Source: Paraspadella gotoi | Lineage: Eukaryota > Chaetognatha | Assembly: GCA_051294375.1 (NCBI GenBank) | Contig: CM119269.1 | Span: 15,759,918-15,823,917, forward strand | Direction of reading: 5' to 3' | Length of the DNA stretch: 64,000 nt | Shown here: positions 1-17,426 of the stretch, piece by piece | How positions within the stretch are numbered: the first letter of the stretch is position 1 | Layout of the letters: each line of letters begins with the position of its first letter | The notes under the pieces: model-generated | Told to the model about the DNA's origin: nothing | The model's database searches: none | Seen by the model: only the letters and a program-made list of their open reading frames with translations | Position numbers and translations under genes: made by a program

Positions 1-495
1 TTAAAGTTTTTTTTCATGGTTGTTCCGCCCATTTTTCGGGGAGAAAAAAAAAGGCGTCGTTCTTCTCGTTTTCCTATTTTTTGTTCTTTTTTTTGTCCTT
101 TTTTTTTCTTATTCCCTTTTCCCTTCCTGGTCCTTCGTTTCAGTTTCATATATTTTTTCTGCGACTGTTCAATTTCCTAGTTCAAATTTTCCTTCATTCT
201 CTCTTTTTCTTCCTTCATTTTTCCTTCTTCCTCCCTTTTCTTCTTTCCTTCCTTCATTCATTCATTCATTCCTTTCTCCTTCCTTCCGTCCTTCCTTCCT
301 TCTTCCTTCCTTCCTTCTTTCTTCCTTCCTTCATTTCTTCCTTCATTCATTCATTCTTTCTTTCCTTCTTCCTTCCTTCCTTTCCTTCTATCTTCCTTTC
401 TTCCTTCTCATTCATTCATTCATTCATTCATTCATTCATTTCATTCATTCATTCATTCATTCATTCATTCTTTCCTTCCATCCTTCCTTCATTCA
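1..495. repeat. Tetranucleotide (TTCC/CATT) block, duplicate copy 1
   Basis: A pyrimidine-rich leader of about 180 bases is followed by interrupted TTCC, TTTC and CATT tetranucleotide runs. The whole segment reappears with small indels at 1544-2039. It stops exactly at the 25-N gap. The long open frames across it encode only F, L, P, S, H and I repeats and are not genes. Confidence 0.9.
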
Positions 496-520
496 NNNNN
501 NNNNNNNNNNNNNNNNNNNN
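496..520. other. Assembly gap, 25 N
   Basis: A run of exactly 25 N inside the CATT repeat. The round size suggests a placeholder, not a measured distance. Confidence 0.98.
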
Positions 521-993
521 AGAACTTTTTTTTTGACCCCTAAACCGACGGAAAAAACGGATGATTGGAAACGATAAAGACGACCGATGTTGACGACGAT
601 GTAGACGACAAAAACTACTTCGAACAAATAAACGAAACAAATTATTTAATGCATAAAAGCTCTACAACTATTTTTTTTTCAAATAAATTGAATTACAATT
701 TTTTCTTCAACATTCGTCGATCCGCGCGTAAATCGCGTGTGCAAACAACGTTGCAAGCGCGTGTGGAACCTGGTTCTCTTTTCTCCATTAGTTATCTTTT
801 CCCATGGAACCGGGAGATGTGAAAAGCATGGAAAAAGCAGGGCAAGCGAAGAGAAAAGGCGCCCATGCCTCGGGGAACCTTGCCTCGAAATGGGGCAAGG
901 TCGCCATTGCTTATGAGCAGCCCCATTTTTTCTTAATGTCTCCCGTTTCTCCCTCTCTCCTCTCTCTCTCTCTGTCTCTTCTCTCTTCTCTCT

Positions 994-995
<2 letters not shown>
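521..995. other. Plain intergenic sequence
   Basis: Mixed-composition DNA with no repeat structure, splice-framed exon or recognisable coding frame. Confidence 0.6.
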
Positions 996-1039
<44 letters not shown>

Positions 1040-1290
1040 GTATCCATTTTCTTTGGATCTTTCACTTATCAATCATTTTTCAGCCTTTCCATTCTTCACC
1101 TTTTTTCTTTTTTTATCCTTTCTTTTTTCCTTTTTCTTTTCCTTTTTCCTCCCTTGTCGCCTTCTGCCCTAAATTCGCCTTATCTTTCATTTGGTCATTT
1201 CCATCTCGTATTTTCGTGTCCCCGTTTCCCCCTTTTTTATATCGACATTCACTTCCTCCTCCTCCTCCTCCTCCTCCTCCTCCTCCCTCC
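996..1290. repeat. Pyrimidine-rich block: (CT)n and (CCT)n
   Basis: A (CT)n tract at about 1000-1036 is followed by T/C-rich DNA and a (CCT)n trinucleotide run at about 1255-1290. Confidence 0.9.
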
Positions 1291-1543
1291 TTCCTCCCTT
1301 CCCGGTTCCAACCTCCTTTTTCATTTCGCTGCCTTAAATTCCTCCATTTCTTCTCTTTAACAAAAAAGCCCCCCCCTAACCTCCGCCTCCCCCCCATTTT
1401 CTCTTTTTTTTTTTACTGATCATCGCTCATTTGAAATTCCAACCCTTCGAGGCTTCGAGCCTCCTTTATCTTTGGCTCGTCTCTTCGCCGGCGGTTTTTT
1501 TTCCCCCTTTTCGGTGGTTTTTAGTTTTTCCTTCATAAAACCA

Positions 1544-2412
1544 TTAAAGTTTTTTTTCATGGTTGTTCCGCCCATTTTTCGGGAGAAAAAAAAAGGCGTC
1601 GTTCTTCTCGTTTTCCTATTTTTTGTTCTTTTTTGTCCTTTTTTTTCTTACTCCCTTTTTCCCTTCCTGGTCCTTCGTTTCAGTTTCATATTTATTTTTT
1701 CTGCGACTGTTCAATTCTAGTTTTCAAATTTTCCTTCATTCATTCTTTTCTTCCTTCTTTCTTCCTTCTTCCTCCCTTTTCTTCTTTCCTTCCTTCATAT
1801 CATTCATTCATTCCTTTCTCCTTCCTTCCGTCCTTCCTTCCTTTCTTCCTTCCTTCCTTCTTTCCTTCCTTCCTTCATTTCTTCCTTCATTCATTCATTC
1901 TTTCTTTCTTTCTTCCTTCCTTCCTTTCCTTCTATCTTCCTTTCTTTCCTTCTTCATTCATTCATTCATTCATTCATTCATTTCATTCATTCCATTCATT
2001 CATTCATTCATTCTTTTCCTTCCATCCTTCCTTCATTCATTCATTCATTCATTCATTGATTCATTCATTGATTCATTCATTCTTTCCTTCCTTCCTTTCT
2101 TTCTTCTTTCTGTCCTTCCTTCCTTCCTTCCTTCCTTCCTTCCTTCCTTCCTTCCTTCCTTCTTCCATTTCCTTCCTTACTTTTTTTCTTTTTTTACTTC
2201 CTTCATTTGTTTCCTTTCTTTCTTTCCTTTTTTCTTTCCTGCCTTCCTTCTTTCCTTCTTTCTTTCCTTCCTTCCTTCTTCCTCCCTTTCCTTTCTCCCT
2301 TCCTTTCTTCTTCCTTCCTTTTCTTCCTTCATTCCTTCCTTCCTTCTTTCCTCTTTTCCTTCCTTTCTTTCTTTCCTTTCTTCTTTCCTTCCTTTCTTCT
2401 TTCCTATTTGTT
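1544..2412. repeat. Tetranucleotide (TTCC/CATT) block, duplicate copy 2
   Basis: 1544-2039 matches 1-495, starting with the same T-run and the cattgttccgcc-type leader. The tract then continues as TTCC repeats, including an uninterrupted run near 2114-2160, to about 2412. It separates from copy 1 only by small indels, mainly in T runs and in the number of CATT units. Confidence 0.9.
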
Positions 2413-2746
2413 TTAGTTGTCTGGCATCTCGTATTTCATCTTCTAACTCCTGATTATTATTAATTTTTTCAAATCTTCCCCCTTTTCAAATTTTTATTCT
2501 TCTTCTTCCCGTTGTTCTTTTCTTTTTCATTCTTTTGTTCTCCATCCCCTCCCCTCGTCCTATTCTCGTCTTCCGCTAAAAAAGAAGCCATCAAAAGTCT
2601 TTCCTTCTCACAATGAGATCCTGTGTCTCCGCTTTCCCATTCTGTTTCATATTTTTCATGTTTTCTTCCTCCTCTTCCTTTTAACTTTCCTTTCTCCTCC
2701 TCCCTCTGTTGTTTTCTTTCCTTTCTTTTCTTCCTTTCTTTTCCTA

Positions 2747-2800
<54 letters not shown>

Positions 2801-2943
2801 TCTCTCTCTCTCTTCTCTCTCTTCCACACATACAAAATGGTCCCTTTCTGGGGTCCGAGACACGCCCATAGCGAATTAGACGACAGCGAGACTGGAGATC
2901 GATGGGGACAGAAAAGGTGAATGAGGGGGAAAAGAGAGAGAGT

Positions 2944-2977
<34 letters not shown>

Positions 2978-3003
2978 GTACCCTTTAGACATAAAGACGC
3001 TTT

Positions 3004-3062
<59 letters not shown>

Positions 3063-3248
3063 TTCACTCTCTCTAACAAAACATATTTCTCTTTTCTTTA
3101 ACAAAAATGAAACAAATCCCTTCTCTCCCGAAAAAAAATAGTTGCGGTCCGCAGCTCAAACAAGTCAAAAGGATACGAAACACAATGGATGAAACAAAAA
3201 GGTGAAGGAAAAGAGAGAAAGAAAGCAGAGAGATGAGAGAGAGAGAGA

Positions 3249-3285
<37 letters not shown>

Positions 3286-3300
3286 AGAAAGCGAAAAGAC
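2413..3300. repeat. Cluster of (CT)n and (GA)n microsatellites
   Basis: (CT)n lies at about 2753-2826 and 3004-3060, with (GA)n at about 2935-2973 and 3237-3283. Short plain segments lie between. Open frames here are SL or RE dipeptide repeats. Confidence 0.9.
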
Positions 3301-6034
<2,734 letters not shown>

Positions 6035-6220
6035 TCAGCCGAGTGTCATCGTCATCGTCGCCGTTGCGCCCGGCGTCGTCGTTATCGTCTTCGTCACGGA
6101 CCGGCGTCTTCGTCGTCGTCGTCGTCATTTTCATATCGCTACGTTTTAGCCGAGTGTCATCGTCGTCATCATCGTCATCATCATCGCCGTCGTTGTCGTC
6201 GTCGCAACTGTCTACCTGTT
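6035..6220. repeat. (GTC)n/(ATC)n trinucleotide-rich block
   Basis: Interrupted GTC and ATC runs. The phrase GCCGAGTGTCATCGTC occurs twice, about 114 bp apart (near 6038 and 6151), so the block may be a degenerate higher-order duplication. Confidence 0.8.
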
Positions 6221-6267
6221 TTACATACATCTGTCATTATTGTTTTGGCTTTCGCTGTCAATATTTT

Positions 6268-6659
6268 TTCGCTCCCTTTTTGCTTTCATCATCGTTTCGT
6301 TCACTATTCGCTGTCATTTATCGTTCTCTCACTTTTTGCTGTCATTGTCGTTTCTATCCCTTTTCACTCTCATCATCGTTTCTATCCCTTTTCGCTGTCA
6401 TCGTCGTTTCTATCCCTTTTCGCTGTCATCATCATTTATATCCCTTTTCGCTGTCATAATTTCTGTCATTTTTCGCAGTCATCGTCCTTTTTATCTCTTT
6501 TCGCTGTCATCATCATTTATATCCCTTTTCGCTGTCATAATTTTTGTCATTTTTCGCATTCATCATCCTTTCTATCCCTTTTCGCTGTCATCATCGTTTC
6601 TATCACTTTTCGCTGTCATCGTCCTTTTTAACCCTTTTTGCTGTCATCATCGTTTATAT
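6268..6659. repeat. 28-bp minisatellite (left part)
   Basis: About a dozen diverged units based on CCCTTTTCGCTGTCATCATC plus a short T-rich tail, period about 28 bp. The array is cut at about 6653-6659 by the LINE and resumes at 9521. The open frames over it are shadows of the repeat. Confidence 0.9.
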
Positions 6660-7139
6660 ATGTGTTTTATTCGTTTACAACAATTAGTTGAAACAGTACA
6701 TTCAAAAGGGCATACAGCATTACAGATAAACGCATAAATTGTACAGTTTACAATTCAACAAAATATAAATATTTAAATTAACAGAACGAAAAAAAAAAAA
6801 AAAAAAAAATCAACAATAAGCTGACAAGATTTTTAGAATATTGTTTCTATGAGGAAAAAAGCTTGGATTCAAAGTTTTTTGATCTACAAGCAAAAATTTT
6901 ATAGATATCATTATATCCAAATGAGGACTTAATGATCGTACACTCTCCCATCTATTCCAACCAAAAATTTTTCTAATACCATCATTTATTGCTACATTTA
7001 CTTTTGCATATCTTTTGCAAGATACTCTTTCACTTCACTTCCGTACGTAAGTATTGTGACACAATTGTGTAGTACAAACGCATTAAAACTTCTTCTGAGG
7101 GTTTATATAAGGAATTAAGGAGACAATTGCTAGAGCGGT

Positions 7140-8551
7140 AGAAAGAGGATAACTACAGATAAGGGTCAAAGACAAATGCTTTTTTCATTACTAAGATTAA
7201 AACCGAGATATTTCCATCGGTCTACGAATTCAATGATATTTCCTTTAATTAGTAAAGAATCTTTGTTGATCAAATACTTTTGTTTGCCAAATACATTGTT
7301 TTTGTTTCTTAAAATTAAAACTAAAAGCATTGCTACTACTATAGTTAGCACATATATCAATCATTTTTTTCATACCAGAAATTGTTGGAGATAACAAAGC
7401 TATATCGTCAGCGTAAAAATGCTAGCAGCAAATAAATGATCTATATGGCAACCAAAACCAGATTTTCGTAATTGAATATCAAGTCATCAACATAAACTGC
7501 CCACAGATAGGGACTTAAAATACCACCCTGACGAACCCCAGAAACAATAGAGAAATAATCTGAAAAGATGTCAGACCATCTACACCTACTGCGGAGATTA
7601 AAGGTACCAGTAAGTAATAAGTCGTAAAAACATAAAGGGAAATTTTCTCTTTAGCAAACACCCAGAACCATTTTGCAAAAAATGATTAACACACGTCTTC
7701 ATGACAAAAACAGCATGAGAAGTAGAATGATTTTTTTTGTAACCAAACTGAAGGTCATCAGACTCCCAAATAGTGTCCGATTTTCATAAGTAGACATTGT
7801 TTCAAACATTTGACTAAAAACAGAACTTAAAGTTATTCCTCTATAATTTTTAGCACTGTAAATATCACACTATAGTCTTTTACTATAGAACAATAACTCC
7901 AGACAAAAAATCATTACCAACATAACCGTGCTGTATAAGACCATTAAATAAAATTTGGAGATGTACAAACAATTGTGAAGGTGCATAAATTATATGCTCC
8001 GTCTTAACAAAATCTGCAGTACTTTTTCCAGCCTTTATTTTAGATGCTGCGTCTAAAATATCATTCCAAGACAAATAGTAACCGTTAATAGAATCATTAC
8101 AATGTTTGGATTCATAAGTTAAATACTCGTTCTTAAATGAATCTTTTAAATTTTCATTTAATAATGGATCAAAATCATCATAAATACTTTTAAAGTGTGA
8201 CGCAAAATGATCAACAATTTTAGACTTGTCAGTAATTGAATCAATGATATTAACATCAGAGTTCTTTCCTTGTATATTTTTCCACGTTTTCCAAAATCTT
8301 TGATCATTTTTCTCACACATAAATTGGGTTAATCTATTTGAAGGATCATAATTGAAAAGTTTTTTTGATTTTCGTAAACAATTTTTATATGAATAATGAG
8401 CCTTAACTTTGGCGTTATGTATAGGTCCAGAAAGAGGTTTACCGGATGCCTTCCATAATTTGAATGAGTCGATAGATAACTCTTTAAACCTCGTTAATTC
8501 ATCATTCCAATAGTCTTTTTGAATTTTCGGATTACTACGTGGTAAACACAA
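7140..8551 (-). pseudogene. LINE reverse transcriptase domain, frameshifted
   Basis: The longest intact piece (7883-8551, 222 codons) covers the basic linker (YWNDEL, LWKASGKP, KAHYSYKNCLRKSKK) and the start of the RT fingers (AGKSTADFVKTEHI). Downstream, after frameshifts, come a NYRGITLSS-like block near 7840, GVRQGGILSP with YVDDL near 7485-7550, and the catalytic YADD at 7404-7415 within HFYADDIALLSP. A thumb-like WKYLGF block follows at about 7166-7230. The motif order and spacing are those of a non-LTR RT. The GVRQGG and YADD motifs are intact even though the frame is not, so the copy is decayed but not ancient. Confidence 0.88.
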
Positions 8552-8631
8552 ATCTGCAATTTTGATAGAAGCTATTATGTCTTCAAGATATCTCTCAAGG
8601 TCAAAATATGTTCATTACAGTTACATATCTT

Positions 8632-9520
8632 CTCACCATGAACTATATTACTAAAAGGAACATACATTTTTTCGAGTTCACTTTCAGTTGATTTTGATAA
8701 GCGAAATATTTTCATCTTTTAAACTAGACCAATTAATATAGGATTGACTATTGGTTGGTAAAAACGTACTGGGTATCAAATCTACATCAAGTAGTAATTG
8801 TACGGGACAGTGATCGGAAACATTATCTCCGTCATAAATTATCTCTACTTCACTAATTCTATTTAGTCAGAGAGCTACTCAAAATATACAGTCAATAAGA
8901 CTTCTAGATTTAACATTGTCACTTCTAGTCCAATAATTTTTTGGTTCAAAGTTATCAATAAGATCAAAACAGGTATTAAATTCCACGTACTAACTGAATT
9001 GCGTAAAAGTTTAGTAAAAGGATGAGAAATATCAAAATAATTACAATTCATATCAACAAAAATCAAAAACATTGAGTTTAAGTTTTCAAATATAATAGAT
9101 TCAATGTAACCTAACGTATCTCTATATTCTTTTTCCTTTAGTTCTATATTTGATTTGTCATAAAAGGGCATATAAGCGTTTATACATATTATGCATGAAC
9201 TTTTATCAAAGATTTCAATTACAGAAACACGATGTGATTGTATTCATACCTTGGTTTTTATTGAAGTCAAATATTTTTTTGGCCATAAAAATCCCGTGCC
9301 GCCGTAAGGTCTTCCCTGTTAATTTTAGAGTCAATTTTCATTCCTGATGTTTCCATAGCCTTCATAGAGATCATGAACAGAGCGTAGTGAGTTTACTCCA
9401 ATATGTTTTTTTATTGATGGACGAAGCCAGTGTTCCTGGATTCCGATGATAAGGTTATCAAAGTTTTCACATCTCTTTTTTATGTAATCTCTGCTGTGAT
9501 GAAACCCGTTACATTGTGGG
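8632..9520 (-). pseudogene. LINE endonuclease domain (APE type), frameshifted
   Basis: N-terminal part of the LINE ORF2. It would nick target DNA to prime reverse transcription. Visible blocks in order: INPQCNGFHHSRDYI right after the 5' junction; GIQEHWLRP (9418-9444), the conserved Glu-containing motif; a GGTGFLW-like block near 9290; INAYMPFYDKSN near 9150-9185; a DMNCN block near 9040-9055, where the usual preceding Gly reads Val; and SDHCPV (8801-8818), the catalytic Ser-Asp-His end motif. These blocks fall in different frames, so at least three frameshifts are needed to join them. The first residues of the longest frame here (MTEMMMTAKRD) are translated minisatellite, not protein. Confidence 0.85.
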
Positions 9521-9585
9521 TTTATATCCCTTTTCGCTGTCATCATCATTTCTGTCATTTTTCGCAGTCATCATCGTCTTAGCCT
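9521..9585. repeat. 28-bp minisatellite (right part)
   Basis: Two further units of the array at 6268-6659 (CCCTTTTCGCTGTCATCATC and a TTTTTCGCAGTCATCATC variant) resume directly after the LINE. This shows that the element inserted into a pre-existing array. Confidence 0.85.
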
Positions 9586-10190
9586 CGTCCAAAAACTCGT
9601 CTCTGTTGACCCTCGTCGGCGATCGTCATCGTTAAATGGACATTATCGCCTTCATAATGAATCTCTTCTCAATCATTAGTTTTTAATCTATTGACCTTTT
9701 TATCTAACTATTATTATTACTATGTACTACATGTACTAGGTATTTTACCGCTCGTCAGTAAGTTATTAGCAGAATTGCCCAATTTTCGTGGAAAACGACT
9801 CATCAATTCCACCCTCGCGCTGTTTTTTTTTTTTAGCCATTCCAGCCCACTTTGTACCTTTCACCGCCGTCCACTCCCTCTCAGTCTCACAATGGGGCTT
9901 CACTTTATACATTCACGAATTCGGTGAAAGTTTTCACGTCGTCGTTTCTCACCCACGCGAAGTCGTCACCGCGAATTGGGTCGTCGAGACTGCGATTGGA
10001 GGCTGGAATGCGGCCCAGGGAGGGCGGGCTTATTAGGGGGGGGCGTGCCCAGGCAGGCGGGCGGCGCCAAACGGCCCGCGCAACGATATTTAGGCCGCCG
10101 AGGTGTCCGGATTGATTGTCGTCATACGTGTTATGTTTATGGTAGCATCATTGAATAATACTCAAAGTACTCTCTATGGCTTAGATGTGA
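9586..10190. other. Intergenic sequence with a CpG-rich patch
   Basis: Mostly plain sequence. A GC- and CpG-rich patch at about 9930-10110 contains runs of G and an inverted CCAAT word (attgg), as seen in some promoters. No exon could be framed in it. Confidence 0.4.
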
Positions 10191-10194
10191 ACTA

Positions 10195-10214
10195 CTATAG
10201 TCTCTGTCTCTCTC

Positions 10215-10245
<31 letters not shown>

Positions 10246-10460
10246 GTTTTTTTAAGCCTTGATTTTCGTTGAAAAACTCGGCTTTGCTTTGTTCATATTT
10301 AGACAAAAAAGAAAAATCTGAGTTTTTGATTTTTCTCTGACTCTCTCTTTCTCTCTTTCTCTCTATGTATCTCTCTTATTTTTCTTCTTACGTGTTCTCA
10401 TTTTCTCTTCTCTTCTCTTCTCTTCTCTTCTCTTCTCTTCTCTTCTCTTCTCTTCTCTTC
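10195..10460. repeat. (CT)n and (TCTTC)n microsatellites
   Basis: CT-rich patches lie at about 10200-10240 and 10335-10370, then a clean pentanucleotide TCTTC run of about 12 units at 10403-10460. Confidence 0.9.
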
Positions 10461-11540
10461 TCTCTCCCTCACAATCTTTTCTTGTTTTTCTTTTCTCTCT
10501 CTCTTGTTCAAATAATCTATTCATTAGAAATCCCGGGTACAGAAATTACGAGTGAATTTATTGGATGCATGAAAATTCTTTTTTTTTTTGCCTCTTTTCT
10601 TTCCTTTTTAATTCCATTCAGCGAATTTTTCTCCTCGAAAAACGAAAATCCGATTAATTTTCGTTCTTCGTTCGAAAAATCCGGAGGAAATTCTCAAAGC
10701 GACGAAAGGGCTTAACGTTGGTTGGGGGGGGGGCAACGGCCTCTTCTCGGGAGAAAAGGGAAAGACTAAATTCCAAAAAATATTGATTAAAAAGTTGTTT
10801 TTCTGTTAGCTAACTATTAATCTGTATCGAACAAACATATTCATTAATTTATAAATGTTCAAACATAATTATAACAACAGTACCATTTGTACCTAAACGT
10901 GATCAAAGGCACGAAAATTATGAGCACAATTTGTTTTCCTTTTCGAGATTTTATTTGCGCAAAAATGGCTTTTTAATGGTTTTCCGATTAAAAAAAATTT
11001 TTCTTTTTATTTTATTTTATTTTTTATTTTTTAGAAAAGCTTTTGACTGTTGTAGAAAAAACGTTAAAAATCCGATCGTTACAGAATTATGAAAAAAAAA
11101 GAGGAAAGCTTAAGAACAATAATTTTCCATCTTCCTCGTTTAAAATATAAATATATACATTGTAGTATATTTTTTTTTTTCTGTTTTTTTTCTCGACTCC
11201 AAGAGAAGTTTTCTTTTTTCGAGTTTCTGACCACCAGAACGAACTTTGACATTCAAGCGTTTAACCCCAGAAAATTATTTACGACTCAGTGCTTCTTTTT
11301 TTCCCGGTTTTCCAGCTTCGACCGAAGGGAAACTAATATAATGTGAAATAATTTTTTTTGTACACAGCAACGTTTTTTATATTTTATACTTTAAGTAATT
11401 TAATTTTTCCGTCCTAGTTTTTTTTTCATATTTTTAATTTTTCTTTGTTGTAATCCTACCTTTTTTTACCTTTACCTCTTAGCTCTGCGTTTTCCTTGGT
11501 TCTCAATCCTGTTTATTTAGAGTTTTTCATTCTCACCTCT
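10461..11540. other. Plain AT-rich intergenic sequence
   Basis: AT-rich DNA with T and A homopolymers. No gene or repeat array recognised. Confidence 0.5.
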
Positions 11541-11544
11541 TTCT

Positions 11545-11552
11545 TTTCTTTC

Positions 11553-11588
<36 letters not shown>

Positions 11589-11635
11589 CTCTCTCCCTCT
11601 TCTCTCTCTTCTTCTCTCCCTCACTCTCTTCCTCA
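11545..11635. repeat. (CT)n-rich tract
   Basis: Interrupted CT dinucleotide repeats. Confidence 0.85.
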
Positions 11636-14470
<2,835 letters not shown>

Positions 14471-14471
14471 C

Positions 14472-14713
14472 ACTCTCTCTCTCTCTCTCTCTCTCTTCTC
14501 TTCTCTCCTCTCCTCTCTCTCTCTCCTCTCTCTTCCTCTCTCTCTCTCTCTCTCCCTTCCTCACTCTGTCTCTACGCACAATTCCTTCAGACTTCGTTTA
14601 TGAGGTAATTTTTTTCCCCTTTCAATTGCTCGTCGTCTTCGTCGTGGCGCGGGGGTCTCTGAGACGTCGAGGTGCCGTCCTCTCTCTCTCTCTTCTCTCT
14701 TCTCTCTCTCTGC

Positions 14714-14755
<42 letters not shown>
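14472..14755. repeat. Two (CT)n-rich tracts
   Basis: CT repeats at about 14472-14567 and 14680-14755, separated by about 110 bp of ordinary sequence. Confidence 0.9.
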
Positions 14756-14757
<2 letters not shown>

Positions 14758-16175
14758 CTAATGCTGGTAGCTAACTAATTTCAACCAAGTTTGTTAACTT
14801 CCACTTTTCGCTTTCCTCACGAGAGGGAAAAATAAAAAATAAATTCGACGTACACCGGACAAACGAAAAAAAAAAATAAATAAGAAAAAGAAAAGAAAAA
14901 AAGAACAGGAAAAAAGAAAACGTTTTCGAGGTATAGTCCAGCCAATGAACTGCAACAGCGCCGCAACCGCAGCCGCAGCCGCACGCACCGCCTCAATCCC
15001 GTACTCACTAATCGAGATTTTACTCATTACTCGGAAGTCTCCGGATGCCGCTTTTAAATCTTTATTCTACATCTCAGTTGTTTTTCCTTTTTCTAATTCT
15101 TATTTTTATTTTAATTCTACGTAATTATAAATTTAAGGCTAATTATCTCCCTGATCTTAATTTTTTATCTTACTTTCCTCTTTTATTTTTTTTTTACATC
15201 TTTTATATAATTTTTTTTTCATCCTCATTTTCTTTTATTCATTTCTCTTCTTATTTTTGTTCTCCCTCTTCATATTCTTCCCTTCATTCTCCTTCTCATT
15301 CTCCTCCCCTTTCCTCTCCATCTCGTTCTCCTTTGTCTCATCTCTTCCTTTGTCTCAATTTTTCATGACCCAAGAGTTTTTTTTCCCTTCCCCCCCCCTT
15401 CGCCGCGACCACCCATCTCCCCGAAAAAACCATCATCCCACCGCACCACACACACAAGGACAACAACAACGACAACGACGCCGATCTCTTCAAAACCACT
15501 TCCGGCGCCGAAACGTAAAAAACCCCGATCTCGAAAATCGGCGCCGCCTCCGCGACCCGCTGCTACGCCAACCTTCGCCAACTCCACCGACACCCCTTCT
15601 CCTTCCCAAAGCGCCCTCGGCGCCGCAAATAAGGAGAAAAAAAAAATACGGCGATATGCAAATGAATTCTTAATATCAGTTCTCGGGGAAAACGGGAGGA
15701 GGGGAAAAACAACTGGAGATAAGCGGAGGGAAAACAAAACTAAAAAAAAAAATAAGAATAAAAAGTCAAATAAAAAAAAATAAAAAGCTAAAAATTTGTA
15801 GAAATTTAATTCAGTAAAACTTAAAAAAATAATAAACTTGGAAAACGAAAGGGAATGGAATATCGGAATACTAGGAAAAGGGCAGTCACAGGGATTTTTA
15901 TTTTTCTTTTTTGAAAAAGAAAACAAATTTAAAGTTTAATGGAGAAGAAAGAGACATCCTTGGAAAAATAATTGAGCGTTAGAAAGGGGAAAGAAATACC
16001 TCTTTAAGCATTTTAAAATCGGTTTTTTTTTGTCATTCAAAAGGAAAAAAGGTTTTCTGCGTGCTTTTACTTTTACATGTGAACCGCTTAACCGGTTTCG
16101 GGAGATCATTCATTCAGTTGCCCTTCATTCAGAAACCTAGGTTTAACCGGATCCTCTATCTTTTTTCTATCCCTT
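14756..16175. other. Intergenic sequence
   Basis: A C-rich patch at about 15390-15640 keeps frames open in several directions but no domain is recognisable. It ends with an ATGCAAAT octamer at about 15657-15664. The rest is AT-rich with T or A runs. Confidence 0.45.
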
Positions 16176-16335
16176 TATAAAATGGGTGTAACCAATGTAA
16201 AAATTATCCATTCATATAATGAATAAGCTATCTTGCCCCTGACTTTGAACAGGCTTTGGTGGTTTAATGACATAACAGGTCCCTGCAAGCTTTCAATTAA
16301 AACTCTCTCACAGTCTCGTTTATTCACTCCCAGAG
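16176..16335. repeat. Dispersed repeat, copy 1 (related copy at 31345-31512)
   Basis: Shares a series of blocks in the same order with 31345-31512: gtaaccaat..aaaaattat, the ctgactttg word, GCAAGCTTTCAAT and CACAGTC..GTTTATTCAC. The two are about 70-75% alike by eye over 150 bp. The family is unknown; no tRNA promoter or terminal repeat was found. Confidence 0.7.
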
Positions 16336-16571
16336 TACCTGTCTTCCCTATCTTCCCTAAGTGGTATATATAATTATATTTCAAAGAATGTTTCAATTGT
16401 ATGAAAATACCACTCCCTTAAGTATTAGATCGGGGAATACTATATTTTACTCCGCCCAGCATCAAAATACAAAGAGCTGAATTTTATGAAACTGGTACAA
16501 CCAATACTATTTATCTTTATGTATATTTGTGTATCTTTATGTATATTTATCTTTCTTGCTTTTCGCTCAGT
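16336..16571. other. Plain sequence
   Basis: AT-rich; nothing recognised. Confidence 0.5.
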
Positions 16572-16780
16572 TTTCTCTCTCTCTCTTCCTCATCTCTTTC
16601 TTTTTGTACATATATCTCTCATTCTCTCCCTCTCTTTCTGCTCTTCTCTCTCTCTCATCTCTTCTCATCTCTTCATCTCTCTCTCTCTTTCTCTCTTTGT
16701 CTCTCTCTATCTCAGTCTCTCTCTCTCTCTCTCCTTGTGCGCTCTCTCGTGTCATCTCTCAGTCTGTCTCTCTCCTCTCG
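16572..16780. repeat. (CT)n-rich tract
   Basis: Interrupted CT repeats over about 200 bp. The open frames on both strands are SL and RE repeats. Confidence 0.85.
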
Positions 16781-16834
16781 TTCTCACGTCGTTCGTGCGA
16801 AGGATTGAGTCTGAATTTCGAATCGAATCTCCGC

Positions 16835-17020
16835 CACCTGCTCGTCCTTCCAGTCGGTGACACCGTTCTTCCGCCAAGCGTCTTTCCTCCTGGTTTATCA
16901 GTCAGCCGTCTTTTAGTCAGACGTATTTTTCGGCAGGTTTCTTTCCGTCAGGCGTTTCTCTGTCGTTGTTTTTCGTCCTGGTCTGCTTGTCTCTTTACCT
17001 GACTATTTGTCTGACCATCG
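16835..17020. repeat. Degenerate GTCAG/CGTCTTT minisatellite
   Basis: Diverged units resembling CAGTCAGCCGTCTTTT and CGTCAGGCGTTTCTCT recur about every 20-24 bp. Divergence is high and the boundaries are uncertain. Confidence 0.45.
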
Positions 17021-17272
17021 TCTTTTTGCCCCTTTTGCGACACAATCTTCGGTTTCTTTGGCTACATCGCATGTTTTTTGTCAGTTGTACAACTTCAGTT
17101 TCTGAAATTTTCTAGAGATTTTTTTCTATTTCAGAGAGAAGGAAAGCTACGCGGGTACCATAAAAATTCGGTATGGCTTTTTTTAAAATGCTATCTTTCC
17201 GCTTTTTTTCCTCAAGATTAGAATCGATTTCAATGCGGTTTCTTTATTTTCAGATTTTTCGATCAAATTCAT

Positions 17273-17273
<1 letters not shown>

Positions 17274-17308
<35 letters not shown>

Positions 17309-17323
17309 TTTTTCTTTCTTTCT

Positions 17324-17362
<39 letters not shown>

Positions 17363-17364
17363 TT

Positions 17365-17425
<61 letters not shown>

Positions 17426-17426
17426 T
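17274..17426. repeat. (TTTC)n-(TTTA)n-(TTTC)n microsatellite
   Basis: A TTTC tetranucleotide run interrupted in the middle by about ten TTTA units (about 17326-17365). Confidence 0.97.

Larger units (their letters stand above)
6654..9527 (-). mobile_element. Non-LTR retrotransposon (LINE), APE endonuclease plus RT, inactive
   Basis: A minus-strand LINE remnant of about 2.9 kb lying inside the 28-bp minisatellite. Both junctions carry TTTATAT (6653-6659 and 9521-9527), a candidate 7-bp target-site duplication, although this word is also part of the minisatellite unit. Read from the high-coordinate end it encodes an apurinic-type endonuclease, a basic linker and a reverse transcriptase, in the usual order for ORF2 of CR1/Jockey-like LINEs. 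Several frameshifts and stops break the frame, so it should be inactive. No ORF1 is present, so the copy is 5'-truncated at or near the start of ORF2. No long minus-strand poly(A) tail is seen at the 3' end. An A-run at 6789-6809 lies inside the element and is poly(T) in its sense strand. The family assignment rests on motifs, not on a database search. Confidence 0.88.

Noticed and set aside
20-2463. Long open frames of 151-296 codons across the TTCC/CATT blocks
   Set aside because: They are stop-free translations of tetranucleotide repeats (FLPS, FIHS), open in two or three frames at once, with no domain.
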